From the NCBI GenBank assembly GCA_015499985.1, contig JAAAUF010000160.1:1-55987 (forward strand): 55,987 nt of DNA. Direction: 5' to 3'. Both the position numbers and the translations under genes were made by a program. The stretch is from Haplosporangium gracile. Its lineage: Eukaryota; Mortierellomycota; Mortierellomycetes; Mortierellales; Mortierellaceae. Shown in pieces: positions 36,547 to 48,237 of this stretch (positions within the stretch are counted from its first letter, which is position 1; every line of letters begins with the position of its first letter). The notes beneath the pieces are model-generated. The model saw only the letters and a program-made list of their open reading frames with translations. It made no database searches and was not told the origin of the DNA.

Positions 36547-39500
36547 CGGCTGTAGGTGGAGTATTACAAGGGTGCCTGTTGGCCTGGCCGTAGTATATTT
36601 GAAGTGAAATTGAGAGAAGAGAAAAGAGAGAGAGAGAGAGATGATTAGAGTGATTAAGAAGGGGATATAATGTACAGGGTGGTTGGTAAAGAGAGTATGC
36701 TGGATATGAATGAAAGAGTAAAAGAAAAAAGAGAAAGGGGAGTGAGTGATTATGAAGAAAAGAAATCAAAGAAAAGCAAAAAGAAAGAGAAAAGAAGAGA
36801 AAGAAGAGAGAACACAAAGTAGGGAAGAGAAAGAAAATAAAGAGTACCAAAAGGGAAACAGAGTGAGAGAGTGAGGGGTGTGTGCCAAACAAGAAAAGGA
36901 AGAAGGATAGAAGAAGAGGACGAAAGAAGGCAAGGTTCAACCGCTGAGCTGAGGGTTGAGAGCACTCTTTGAATGAGTGCGTTGTGTCCCATACCATCCA
37001 TCTATCTGGGAGATTATTCAATTTTATTTTATTTTTCCTTGTGGTCTCTGTCCGACATTGGTCGGATATTGTTGTTGTTGCAGCTGTTTGTCAACAAAGT
37101 AAAATATATATATAAAAAGGCGGAATAGAGACAGGGAAACGCCTTCCTTTCCTTTTCTTCCTGCGTGTTTCTCTCTTCTTCATCAGTTCGTCGCTTCTGT
37201 ATCGCATTACCGGGTCGCATACAAAACATAACAAGCAGCGCGCACGTTGCCCGCAGTGGACCATCCCTTGTCTGGCAAACATGTACACAAAAAGTGAGGC
37301 GCCAAAAGGTAGTAATGACCCCGATCCAGATATTACAACACAGGACAACAAAAAAAAAACGGCCTTTCCCCTAATAAACGACTAATAACCGTACAATAAA
37401 AACCGCTAGCATACGCTATGAGAAGGAGCCAGCACCAAAGAGAAAGCGTCAAGCCTCTCTTTCTCCTTGAGATTCTTCCCGAGTGCATGTTCTCCCCTCT
37501 TTTTTGTCTCCTTGAATAATAAGGGAATAAGCTGACTGGACCCTGGTTCATCGATCCTCTATTGATCCAGAACCAGCCATCTTCTGTATATATTCGCTGT
37601 CTTTGATTCACTCTCTTCTCTTTCTCTCTGTCCCCTTTCCATTATACCTAAAATAACAAACATCGCGATGCGCGCGCTCTTTCTGTATTTCTGTGTCTGT
37701 CTCAACAGCGAAACTGGTATGGTTTTTGGGTGGGGGTGGTTTTTTGTTTTGTGTCTTGTAATGCGATTCTCGATTCGTTCGCGATGACAGTGATTGACAG
37801 AGGGATGATGGTGGGTTTAAATTTAGATTGCCAGTGCGTCGTACACATATAAAAAAAAATGCAAAAAACACCTCATAGGGAGGGAGGGACAGAAGGAATC
37901 GATGGGGGTGGGTGAGTGGGTAGGGAGAGAGTCAGGAGAGCCAAGGTCCAAATAAATGATAAACAACAACATAAACAACTCTCCCAGAGGTCCACAGACT
38001 GAGAAAGAAAAACATACAAAATAATTACGCAAGACGACCAGGTTATCCCGCAAGGACCTGTGTGTATGTACTAAAAGGAAAACATAGCATGCATTCCCAG
38101 CAATGTCCCTCGTTGTCAACAGCAACAACGAGCATCTGCCATGTACATAATAGTTTTCATATTCTTCTCCCTCGGACAAAAAAGCAATTGGGAACGGATA
38201 AACACCGGGTAGAAAGAAGCGATGACCCAATTGAAGAACAAAGCGCGATGTTGAGGTAAAGGAGGATATGGAGCGCAATGAACTGCAGTGGGGTGGAGTC
38301 GAGCTGGAGTGGAGTGAAAATACGTAGTAGGAAATTGGAGGTGATGCAGAAGGAGGATTGGGAGACAGACGCGTCAACGGAAGACGGTATTTAGATTGTC
38401 ACCCACTCTCTCTTTCTCATTCTCCTCTTTTTTATTCCCGAGGCAGGCAGTTCCCTCTGTCTGAGGACTTGGTCGCATGCACGATGGTGAAGCATTAAGA
38501 AGAGAGAGAGGAGGCTGTGGCAAGTATTTAAGTCCAGCTCGATAGTACAAAAACCCCAGCGAACACTGACACACACTGCCTTTCTGCGTAAGTCTTGGGG
38601 GAGGGGTAAGCTGGACCTGAAACAGCCCATACACGACTGTTCTTCCTTGTTTGGTACCAAAAGCAATTTTTTTTTTCAGAAGCGAGAGAATAAAGGGGCG
38701 GAGAAAAAGTGTTTGTTGAAAAGTGAGTCTCGGGGGGGTTGTAAAAGGGGGTTGAAGTAAAGGTCAGGTTGTGCGCAGGGTAGTCGAGAGACAGAGTGGC
38801 AGGGAGATGTTGTGCGGGGTGAGAAGGTCAGTGTTAGGGTGAGCTGAGAGAATGCGGGGGCTGTTTACCTGGCGATCTTTTGTGAGAAAGTGTTGAGAGA
38901 TGTAAGACACGACGGAGATGACGGTGGATGAAGAAAGTGATACTGATGGAGGAGGTTAGGTGAGAGTGAGAATATGTGCTGCGCGTGGGTGTGAGATGAT
39001 GAGTAGGTAAAGATGTGTGTGTGTGTGTTTGAGTAGGATGTAATTCTATGCGGAAGGGGACCGACACTGCAAAGAAATGAAGGATGATGAATGTCTTTGA
39101 GTCTGCAGGAGTCTGGAGTTTAAAGCAGCAGATGGTTCCTGGCGGCCGGTTCTGGGGATTAGGGTTTCTGTGGTTGGGGTGGAGAGGGTGGCTACTTCTG
39201 CAGTATGCTGCATCAGTTTGTCGATGAGAGACTGACTGAGGTTAAAGTGAAGAGGGCAGGAAGAGATAAAAAAAAAAAAAAGGTGTTCGTTCGTTCAGCA
39301 CATGCACTAGGGATTAAAGTCACACCTGGTCAGATAGAGGGGTCAGTTACAATTCGTGATATCACAAATCTGAAATACCGACAATGATACCCTTCTCCTT
39401 TCGCTCCTTTCCTTTGCTTTGTCCGAGTAAACCACCTACCCTTCAACAACAACCAAACAGCAAAACCCCTGTCTTTTTTCGGGCTTTGTGTTCACATTTC

Positions 39501-40351
39501 ACAACTCCCTTCCCTTTCCAATGCTTCCATAAAGGATATAGACAAGTTGAGTCCATTTTTTAACCTTCAACGCTCTATCTTTCGCCGCCCATTCGCTCTT
39601 GCTCTCTACCAGGTTCAACCAACTGAACGTTAATAACTGTTACTAACACAACAAGACTGACTGACAATCTTCTTATTCTTCTTCTTAACCCCCTCTCAAT
39701 CAAGCATGTCCCTCCCCCTCTCTTGGCTATCCAATGGCATTCTTCACAGTTAAGCACGAACAGGTCTTGTCTTAGTCGGGTCTGGCGATCTGGCCCTGGG
39801 TCTTCTGTCCTGCCTGCTGTCTGCCTTGTAATAATTTTCAGAAATAAATTATGAATTGGAACCAAGACAACTTCCTGTGTTTCTTTTTTTTCTTTCCAAG
39901 ATGAGAAATGGCTTTTTATTTGGGCGCTTGACTTGACAAGGACAAGAACAAGGAATTACCATGCAAGCAGAAGAAAGAGAGGAAGTAGAGAAGGGGAGAG
40001 AGAGTCTTTCACCTACGCCCATCTCTACCCCCTTGCAGTTGCCATGGCGCCATCCCGTTTGACTATTGATATGGATAGACGATATGAAAATTGAAAGAAC
40101 TACGGTGAGGCAAAACTGAATGAAACCTCAGGCACAGACTCCGCTCTCAACACGAGAAGGTGATGGTGCCTGAATAAAATCAGTAGGTAGGGGTGTCCCA
40201 TTATTATGAAATAAGGTTACACGTGATGCTGCACTTGCGTAGATGCATAATACCAAACATCATAAAATCAATCCAACAGGGATTATTTTTTTTTGTTGTT
40301 TAAGCTCCCAGTACTGCGATTTTTTTGTTCGGTCCTTCTCTTTTTCTTCAA

Positions 40352-40611
40352 GTAAGATCCTGCATTACAAGGACGACGGAGACGCTGGGCCAATTCACTA
40401 CCATCATTGCCGAAAGGGAGAGGCGGAGGGACGCATCGGGCAGAGAAGCGAGTCGGGATTCTCAGGAAGATCATCCGGATCCTGGGATGATCATCGCCTC
40501 GCTACTGCCTTTTCCTGTCGACCGATGATGCATGATGGCACTATGTTAGATCACTTAACAAAAAAAAGAGAAGGAACTAACAACTTTTTTTTTATGTTCA
40601 TCAATCTTTAG
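40352..40611 (+). promoter_or_regulatory. Probable leader (5' UTR) intron of the eS31 fusion gene
   Basis: The acceptor side is strong: a CTAAC branch-like site near 40577, a T-run and TTTAG ending at 40611, five bases before the ATG. A fitting donor (GTAAGA) lies at 40352. Leader introns are common in ribosomal protein genes. The donor choice is a guess. Confidence 0.45.
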
Positions 40612-40616
40612 TTAAG

Positions 40617-41307
40617 ATGCAGTTCTTCGTGAAGTCCCTTACCGGCACTTTTGCCGTCAACGCCCAGTCTGGCGATAACATCAACAATGTCAAGGCTATG
40701 ATCCAGGAGCGCGAGGGTACGTTTTTTCACTTTTCGGCAGGAACATTCAAGGATCTGGACGTGAATCTGTGATTCAGGATTCAGGATTTCGAGCTTTCAA
40801 TCGACTTTCTATGACCATGCATAAAGTTTTGTTTATCGTCGCTACTGCTGTAGTTCCCAGGAGAAGAACTAAAAAACTAAGACGAGACGACTCTCTCTTT
40901 TCTTTTTTTTCACGCACTCTTATCAAACGGAACGATGATCAGGTGTCGCTGCCGCTGTCCAGCGCCTCTCCTTCGGTGGAAAGACTCTCTCCTCCGAGAC
41001 TCTCCTTGCCACCATCCCTGCCATGTCCACCTTGGACCTTAACGTCGACCTTTTGGGAGGTGGTAAGAAGCGCAAGAAGAAGACCTACACCACCCCCAAG
41101 AAGATCAAGCACAAGAAGAGAAAGGTCAAGTTGGCCGTTCTCAAGTTCTACCAGGTCGATGGTAACGGCAAGATCACCCGTCTCCGTCGTGAGTGCCCCT
41201 CCGAGACCTGCGGTGCTGGTGTCTTCATGGCCTGGCACCACGACCGTCAGTACTGCGGTCGCTGCGGTCTGACCTACGTCTTCAAGAAGGAGGGCGAGAC
41301 TGCTTAA
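40617..41307 (+). CDS. Divergent ubiquitin-like domain fused to ribosomal protein eS31 (S27a)
   Basis: Two exons (40617..40716, 40943..41307) give 154 aa. Residues 1-73 align with ubiquitin ([10 protein letters not shown] at the start, GG at 72-73) but are strongly diverged and three residues shorter. By alignment, Ile44 is Ser, Val70 is Asn, Arg72 is Asp and Arg74 is Leu; Lys11, 29, 33 and 63 are lost, while Lys27 and Lys48 remain. Residues 74-154 are a normal eS31: [19 protein letters not shown], then a zinc ribbon with CPSETCGAG and CGRCGL. eS31 sits on the beak of the 40S subunit. In most eukaryotes its N-terminal fusion partner is true ubiquitin, released by proteases; here the partner could not serve as normal ubiquitin. 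The retained di-Gly suggests it is still cleaved. The ribosomal part is certain. Confidence 0.93.
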
Positions 41308-41339
41308 ATGCGGTTCTTCCTTGGACTCTTTTATCCCCG

Positions 41340-41345
41340 AATAAA
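41340..41345 (+). terminator. Polyadenylation signal of the eS31 fusion gene
   Basis: AATAAA 33 nt after the stop codon, a typical spacing for a short ribosomal-protein 3' UTR. Confidence 0.55.
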
Positions 41346-41515
41346 ACCTTCTGCAATTTCTATATCTTATCGTTTTCAAGGATCTTTTGCATGGAGATGT
41401 CGATCAATTGCCTCCTGTGGAGCAATTGAAGAATTGGAGTGTGCAATAAGCGCGAGAGATAAAGTATGGAGATATCCTAGATTGGACGGCATGGCAAAAT
41501 GACCTGAAATGGCAA

Positions 41516-41680
41516 TTAGAGCCTCTTTCGGCACTTCTCGCAGTGTGCAAGTCGAGTTGGCGGCTCGTCCCGAACCTCGTCAAAATTTCCATAAAGAGTG
41601 GTGAAGGTTGACCGCAAGCCACACTTGAAGAGACAACTCCTCTCATGCCTTCTGAAGAGTCTAACTTGCCCAGCGGCCAT
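41516..41680 (-). CDS. Possible small Cys-containing protein (54 aa)
   Basis: A minus-strand frame from ATG at 41680 encodes 54 aa, basic at both ends, with CLFKC at 16-20 and HCEKC at 46-50. Four Cys and a His at these spacings could bind zinc. The composition is not low complexity, unlike most open frames in spacers here. A longer frame extends upstream to 41746. It lies between the eS31 gene and OPA3, on the opposite strand. No known family comes to mind. It may be chance. Confidence 0.25.
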   Translation of the reverse strand: MAAGQVRLFRRHERSCLFKCGLRSTFTTLYGNFDEVRDEPPTRLAHCEKCRKRL

Positions 41681-42075
41681 CTCTCCTTTCCCTTTTCTTC
41701 TCACTTTATTTGTCCCACCTCCCTTCTTATTATTACACCCAAGCACCCTTACTCCTGGACCTGCAAACTCGACTCCTCAGGACTCTTTAAACCGCGGGCT
41801 ACTAGGAAGTGGGTAATTCACATCTCGGAAACAATTCACATTGGAACTCGTTTCGCGACACGTCCGGTCTATCATCCATCCCCACCGCCAACTCCAGCCA
41901 CCGCAACCCCATCGACTTTCTCCCATCCCGCCAGAGCCACAACTTAGAGCTCTGGAAGCGCTCCCGAACTACTTATCAAGCGATTCCAATCCTCTCACCC
42001 CGCACCCGCGTTTTCGAGCCTATCCAACTCTGATCACTTGAGGCAGTGAGGCGCGCATATTTTTAACAAGGAACG
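41681..42075. promoter_or_regulatory. Promoter region of the OPA3-like gene
   Basis: CT-rich on the plus strand at about 41690-41760 and C-rich near 41870-42010. No other feature is seen. Confidence 0.4.
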
Positions 42076-43403
42076 ATGTCCGCCGTTAAACTGGGCTTCT
42101 TAGCCATCCGCACGATCGCCAAACCCATCGCCAACTCTATAAAGTCTTACAGTGCCAAACATCCAAAGTAAGCAGCCATTGACACGGTACCCGGCTCAAT
42201 CAGACGCTTTCCTCGGGTTTTGTCTACTGTCTTTACTCATCTTTCCCTACTACGTCCCTTCACCATGAACGAATAGGTTCAGAGATGCGTGTATCAGCGT
42301 GGCTCAGGTATGCCGCCAACGAATGTCGTTGATGGCGTCAATTTGTTAGCAGGAAACAGTAATAGCATGACTGTCACTTACACCACCATCATGCTGTGTT
42401 GCCTCTTGGAAACCATTATAGTTCTCCCACAAGACAGAGATGCAGCTTAAGATGAAGTTTTTGGGATACAAGGTCGAGTCTATTCGTCCCTTAAACGATG
42501 CCAGGTACGAAATAGCCCCCAAAAACTTCATGTTCATGAAATGACAGTTGAAGGTAAACTCTGCTGAGAATTGATGTTGTGTTGCAGCTGCTGACGAGGG
42601 ATGCCCTTTTTTACTCAACAAATAGAGCTGTTGAAATGGGAGCCAACTTTTTGGGCGAGGCTATTATCTTTGGCGTGGCTGGATCGTTGATTATCCTGGA
42701 AAATGCGAGGTAATGACAGGAAACAGACAGAAGCAGTATAAAGGAAAAGGTGCTCATTTGCACAAGCACGGCATTGAATCTAACACGAAATCCAAAATTA
42801 ACAACGTCGATCAATAGGACGCGAATGAACGCGAGAGACCGTAAGAACCACGTCGATGACACGCTCGACAACCTTCTGCTGATCACATCCGAACTGCGGG
42901 AAGAACTCAAAGAGCTTGAGGTGACTTCGGACGAAAAGATTCAGGACCTGCAGAACGAGAACGTCGCGCTGAAACGGACACTGAACGAGATTTTGGATGT
43001 CAGCCTGCGACTTCGGAATCATACCCCTTACAGCGGACAGGAGATCGGAATCGGCAATGCTGCAGGCGGATTTGTGCTGCAGATCGCGGACGAGCCCATG
43101 ATCCGGTCCTTCCCTGCAGACCCTGCGCCATCACCACCTACTCCTCCACCTTCGCCAGTCGTCAACAATATTTCTCGATCGACTGCCTCGCCACCATTGC
43201 AGTCGTCTTATGATTTCCATCATGAGCACCACCAACTAGGACACCCACAGCATCAGGAGGACTTTATTCTTATTGATCACACCACCAACACGTCCGTACC
43301 TCACCATGAACGACCTAACAAGTCCCTTTGGGAGAGTTTGACTTTTAGCTGGCCTTCGTCTGGCTCATCCTCTGGCTCTTCTTCTACGCCCTCTGCCGCA
43401 TAG
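42076..43403 (+). CDS. OPA3-like mitochondrial protein with extended C-terminus
   Basis: Five exons (42076..42167, 42277..42307, 42422..42504, 42626..42709, 42818..43403) give 291 aa. The N-terminal half matches OPA3: IRTIAKPIANSIK near 12-24, then HKTEMQLKMKFLG, IRPLNDARAVEMGANFLGEA and a hydrophobic stretch IIFGVAGSLIILEN. A coiled coil follows (about 110-165; LREELKELEVTSDEKIQDL). The last 110 residues are Pro/Ser/His-rich and absent from human OPA3 (about 180 aa). OPA3 family proteins are attached to mitochondrial membranes and affect mitochondrial shape and lipid metabolism; the biochemical activity is not settled. Three of the exons are under 90 nt, and every junction keeps the frame. 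Identity is secure; the tail is unexplained. Confidence 0.9.
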
Positions 43404-44081
43404 TTTCTTTTTTACTTTTTTTTTACGCCACTTTTTGTACTAGACCATGAAAAAGAACATCCAATATAATCCAAGGACTACTTCTCATAGACTCCTAACG
43501 CCTATTACCAATCGCCTGCCTCATTGCGTGCCAATCGTTGTTGTTGTTTTGGAGATGAAAAGGTCTAGGCACTTCTCCCGCGATGAACCAACCACTGGAC
43601 TCTCTTTTTGTTATCTGCTGCCCTTCCCTGCCCAATACCCTTGTTATTGCTGATTGTGTGAAAAAAATAGGAAATGCTCTCCATGCTAGGTTGTTGTGAT
43701 AGCAGATGGGTCTGCTTTTTTGTTTTGTTTGTTGTGGTTGGCGCGATTGGTCTTGTTTGCAGCGATTTGGCCATTGTTGTTAGAAGTACTTTGGATCGAG
43801 GCGCCGTTCTCTCCGTCCTCGCTTCCTCTTGTCGTCCATGTCCTGTCAGCGCAGTTGGTGTGAGCATTTGCCTGCCTCAAACCCCACGGGCAGACATATA
43901 TATCGCAATAAACAATACGTAAGGAGGATATATATTCAGTCAAGCGATCCAGAGAAAAAAAAAAAGTTTGCAACAGCCTCTGGGTGGCTGCGTGCGCTTA
44001 TGACAGTTGGCGAATGGTTGGTAGTTGATGGCCGCTATTGAAATGGGCTTGTTGCGTTGACTGTGCTTTCAAGAATTTACG

Positions 44082-44090
44082 NNNNNNNNN
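44082..44090. other. Assembly gap (9 N)
   Basis: Nine undetermined bases followed by a run of 14 A. Probably a homopolymer-related sequencing gap. Confidence 0.95.
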
Positions 44091-46236
44091 AAAAAAAAAA
44101 AAAAGTTGTCAGTTGGACTGGTTCAATCGCGAGGGAGCGAGGTATTTTGACTACGGCGAGGCGCAGGCGGGATGATCGTTGTTCTTTTTTGTTGTTCCTC
44201 GACTGCTCTGTTAGCCTTTGGTGCCTCGATAAACCAAATGGAAACTCGTGTTAACTTTTCTCCTTGCAGCGTGCTGGCGTTCAGGCCGAGCACCCCTGCC
44301 TGCCTTTGCCACGTCTAAAAGAAAGGAACAGGAGCAGGGGGGTTAAAAGGCAATAGAGGAAGACCATAACCTATTTTTTTTTTCCAAAGGCGTACCATAT
44401 ATACTAAAAACGGAAGCCTCATCCGTTTATTTATTTGTGTTTGTGTGCTCTCTCTCCTTCCCTCTCTTTGCTTGCAGGCAGCAGTTGAAAGCAGCATACA
44501 CACGCGCCCCATGACGTCCCTGCCTTGCTTTGCATTTTCGCCTCTCAGCCTGTCTCTCCATGACCCCAGAAGACGATAAAAACACGGATGAACAGTGTGA
44601 TGCAGAAAAATAGTGAAGAGGCGGCCTGTGAGATCGATTATCGCCGTATGCGACCCTTTTCTCTTGTTTTTTTCACATCCCTTGTCCTTCTCTCTCCACC
44701 GCAGCATTTGCTCCATCCTGTTGCTTTGTTCACAGGCGCGTTGCTGTCCATTTTTTTTCTTCCTGTCTTTCCCTTTTCTCACCATACACCCCTCCTTTAA
44801 TCTATCTCGCCATCGTGATGCAAATGGGCGGTGGGTGGTGGAAACAGATGATACCGTTATGTTGTGCTTTTGCGCCTAGGCACATACACAACTCACATAC
44901 ACTCATCCCTCCAAACATACACAAACATGTCCTCCCTTCAACCAAAAACAAACACCACTGATCATAGATACATACTCAAATTATGAACAAGAAACACTAG
45001 CGTACTTGTTCCCTTCTTTCTCGTCATTAGAGAGAAAAAGAAGCATGCGTCCAGTCCAATTGCTAATAAAGAATTATTTTTATTCCTATACATCCAATCT
45101 TCCTTCCACCGACCGACTGCTATCCCCTCTCCATTGTGATCGTGGTAATTAATACTTACACGAGAGTAGAATAGACAAATGCTCCGAACAAAGAGGCAGC
45201 ACAAAAAAGGCCAGGCCGACATTTGTTTGTTTGTTGTTTTATGGTCATCTGTTGCTGTTGACGCTGACACACAATTCGCGGTTTTTTGTAGAGGGTGTAT
45301 GTGAAGGGAAGGAGAATGGAGAGCTTTATTACATACAAAGATTAGCCCATTTGTTCTTAAATGGCAATTCTGATTACAAAAGAATGTAGCCAGCTAAACA
45401 CATGTCCACTATGGACGGCTTCTAAACAATTGCAAACCCCATGCGACAAGGTGTCATTGAGCGAATGAAACAGGGAAGAAAAAGGAGAGGGGACCGAGAT
45501 GAGCAAGTCCAGGAGGCATGGTCCTGATGCTCTCAGGATCTCTCTCTCCCTTCCTCGTTTCTTTTCTGGAATATTTAATATTCTTGCAGCGATCGGATGG
45601 ATTCGATTATTGATTTTTTTTTTTCCTTTTTTTTTTTTGACAGAGGAGATATAGGGCAGGAGAGCAGGAGAGCAAGAGAGCAGGGGTATGACACGAGTTC
45701 GTCAGAATAGTCACTCGTCCGTCCGGTTTTTTTTTCTGCAACTGCCATACCGCGCGCCCCTCCCTTCTCGGATGTCTCATTATCGTCATCGGGAGCTAAG
45801 GCATGCAAGAGAACGAGAGCGAGAAGCAAGATGAAGAGGACTGGACTTCTTTTTTTGTTTTCATCGATTATGTGCACATCTGAATGAAAGACAGGTTGTT
45901 ATACCGGTACTGGTGAACGGGTGCTCTTTTCATTACACAAAGGGCACAAAGAAAAAAGCATGCCAAGATAGAAGGCAAGCGTTCTTTTACTTTTTTCAGT
46001 TGGTTCACGACCATGAATACAGAACAAAGGAGGGAGACCAGAGCTAATTGAGCACAGCTTTGAATGAAGCGGTTTTGAATGAAAAAAAAAGTGCAGGCTT
46101 GATCCTGCGTTCTTGGTCTCTTCTTCGTCTGCTTTAATAATGTGCTTCCTTGGCTGTTGCGAAGTCGAATAATCAATATACAAAATAAGCAAACAAAAAA
46201 GGAGGGAGAGGATTGTTGGGTAGAAAAGTTCCCATG

Positions 46237-46286
46237 CATCATCATCCATCATCATCCATCATCATCCATCATCATCCATCATCATC
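46237..46286. repeat. 10-bp minisatellite, five copies
   Basis: Unit CATCATCATC repeated five times with no change. Confidence 0.9.
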
Positions 46287-46426
46287 GCACGTTGTTGTTT
46301 CTTTTCAAACGCGCTTATGCTTGTGGGTTAGCATCAATAGCAGTACTGTAGTTTAAAAAAAAAACGAGAGGTAGACTGTGAGTCTACACAATGAACAAGC
46401 ACACTCCTCCATTACTAGGAATACCT

Positions 46427-46472
46427 GTAGAGCGGTAGAGCGGTAGATCGGTAGAACGATAGAACGGCAGAG
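46427..46472. repeat. Degenerate 10-bp minisatellite
   Basis: About four to five copies of a GTAGAGCG/GTAGAACGA-like unit. Confidence 0.7.
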
Positions 46473-47136
46473 GAGTACAAGTGGGTTTTGAATAGAATCA
46501 GGCAGCGAGCATCAATAAATAACCGGAATTGATAGTTTTGAGGGGTGGTTGGACAAGAGGCGGTGCCCAGATGGGCTCCTCCCTCATCGGAGCGAGCGGG
46601 GGTAATAGTGCTGCTCCTGATGGTCAACGCGACTCATCTTTTTTTTTTTTTTTTTTTTTTGTGTGTGCAGTACTGTACCGTTACGGCCTTTTTTTTTTAC
46701 TTTCATCTCAGTTCTTGTTGTTATTTTTTCTCTTGCCTCTGTTGTTCTCGTTCACTTCTCCCTCCTTCCTCGCCTTCTCTTGTCCGTCGTCTGTTTGTAA
46801 CCAATTGAGCCCTAGTTTGGTTTTGAGCAAAAACAACAACAAACATCTATGAGAAGTAAAACTCGCAACAAGGGTACCGCGCTCCCTTGTACTTGTTTGT
46901 TTATGCGTGTTTGTTTGTGTGTATTCAATCAATTCATTTCATCCCTTCTCCTTCGCAGATGTTTACAGAAAGAAGGGCCAGAAGGCTCAACAGGGCTTGT
47001 TCTCCTCTTCGCTTGCCTGGACTAACTGACAGAGAGAGATGAAAGAGAAGGGTGAAAAATAGTAGGGAGAATAAGGTTTTGTTTGTGTGTTGTTGTTGGC
47101 CCTCTCTTCCTTTTCGCTTTTTGTTGTTTTTATTTT

Positions 47137-47166
47137 CCTTGCCTTGCCTTGCCTTGCCTTGCCTTG
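47137..47166. repeat. (CCTTG)6 microsatellite
   Basis: Six tandem CCTTG units followed by CAG. Confidence 0.9.
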
Positions 47167-47738
47167 CAGCTTGCCCACCCGGTCGGTCCTCTCTGCTCTA
47201 TTGAATGATGTTGTTGTGTTGTATGTTGTGTGCGAGAGGGTGTAGTTGTTGTTGTTGGGGGTCCATGGACAATTGAAATCAAGGTGCTCTCACACTCTTT
47301 TTTTCCTCTGTTTCTTTTCGACCCCTACCTGCCTGCCTGCCCCTCCATCTCTGAGTAAAAATAAATAAATAAACTGAGGAACAGCTTCTATATCCTTGTA
47401 TGTAGCTTGCTCCAGTGGAAGTAGATCCCTGTTTCTGTTCTAGGAAGCCCTTTGTTGTTCCTCACTGTTATCCTCGCACTCATGCACATCTTGGGCCACG
47501 AAGAAAGAGGGGATGAGAGGGCGACTGTTGCAAATAGAGAGAGAAGAGACAGGATCGCGGCGAGACAAAGAACAGCCATTGTTGAGCTGGCAGCACAAAG
47601 AAGAGAGAGAGTGAAATGGCCTGCTCGCTGCTGTTGTGTTCAAGGATGAATAATGAGCAAACAACCTACAGGCAAGCGAGAAAGTGAGGAAGCAAGGAAG
47701 GAAGCAAGTAGAGTAGAGAAGGGCGAGAAGAGCGATGA

Positions 47739-47770
<32 letters not shown>

Positions 47771-47771
47771 A
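47739..47771. repeat. (GAT)n/(GGT)n microsatellite
   Basis: About seven GAT triplets followed by GGT triplets. Confidence 0.85.
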
Positions 47772-48237
47772 TGCATTGATACGCACAATTGACAGACAAC
47801 ACAAGAGAAGGGCTGCAATTTATGTTTTATGTATTTGATATACTGAAGTTGGATTGTTCGTTGATGCCGGCACTCCGCTCCTCCTTCCTTCTCTCCCACC
47901 TCCAAATCACTTTCTCTTTTCGTTTCTTCTTTTGTAGTAGAACCCTATTTTTTTTCCTCTACAACAGTTGTCCTCGACTCAACCCCTTCTCATACCCTTT
48001 CCTTTTTATTTTTTTTTCCTTTCTTTCTTCTTTGTCCATTCATTGTCCTTCGATCTTCTTTCTCTTTTCTCATTCCATTTTCTTTCTTTACCTCATCCCC
48101 CCCCCCTTTTTTTTTTTTCTTTCCTTTTTTTTTTTTTTTTTTTTTCTGTCTCTGCTGTCGGGGGAATACTATTTCACTTTCCATTCTACCTCTCCTCGGG
48201 AAAATTACATCTTTCCCTTCTTTTCTTTCCTCCTCAG

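Larger units (their letters stand above)
34761..40616. other. 5.9-kb divergent region without a confident gene
   Basis: The region separates the chitin synthase start (minus) from the eS31 fusion start (plus). From about 35040 to 37000 the plus strand is purine-rich (the chitin synthase leader side). From about 39390 to 39740 it is CT-rich (the eS31 side). Open frames up to 283 codons on the minus strand (36170-37021) are Phe/Leu/Ser runs from CT tracts and show no domain. I see no RNA gene. Confidence 0.5.
43404..48237. other. 4.8-kb region without a confident gene, upstream of ALG12
   Basis: The region contains many poly-T and CT runs, several microsatellites and a short assembly gap. Open frames are low-complexity or matchless on both strands. 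A plus-strand CT tract fills 47870-48236 immediately before the first readable ALG12 exon. I looked here for the missing ALG12 N-terminal exon (a PFTKVEES or PGVVPRTF motif) and did not find it. Confidence 0.5.

Noticed and set aside
36170..37021. 283-codon minus-strand open frame rich in Phe, Leu and Ser
   Set aside because: Produced by long CT runs with few stops; no signal of selection or domain.
40717..40942. Intron of the eS31 fusion as a possible snoRNA host
   Set aside because: I saw no convincing box C/D or H/ACA arrangement.
43565..43973. Minus-strand frames with Asn-rich text (NNNGQIAANKTNRANHNK)
   Set aside because: Briefly resembled a coding exon, but no start, splice partner or domain could be assigned.
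46529..46627. GC-richer Gly-rich stretch (GGAQMGSSLIGASGGN)
   Set aside because: Looks exon-like but has no supported splice partners and no known family; it could also be read on the minus strand.
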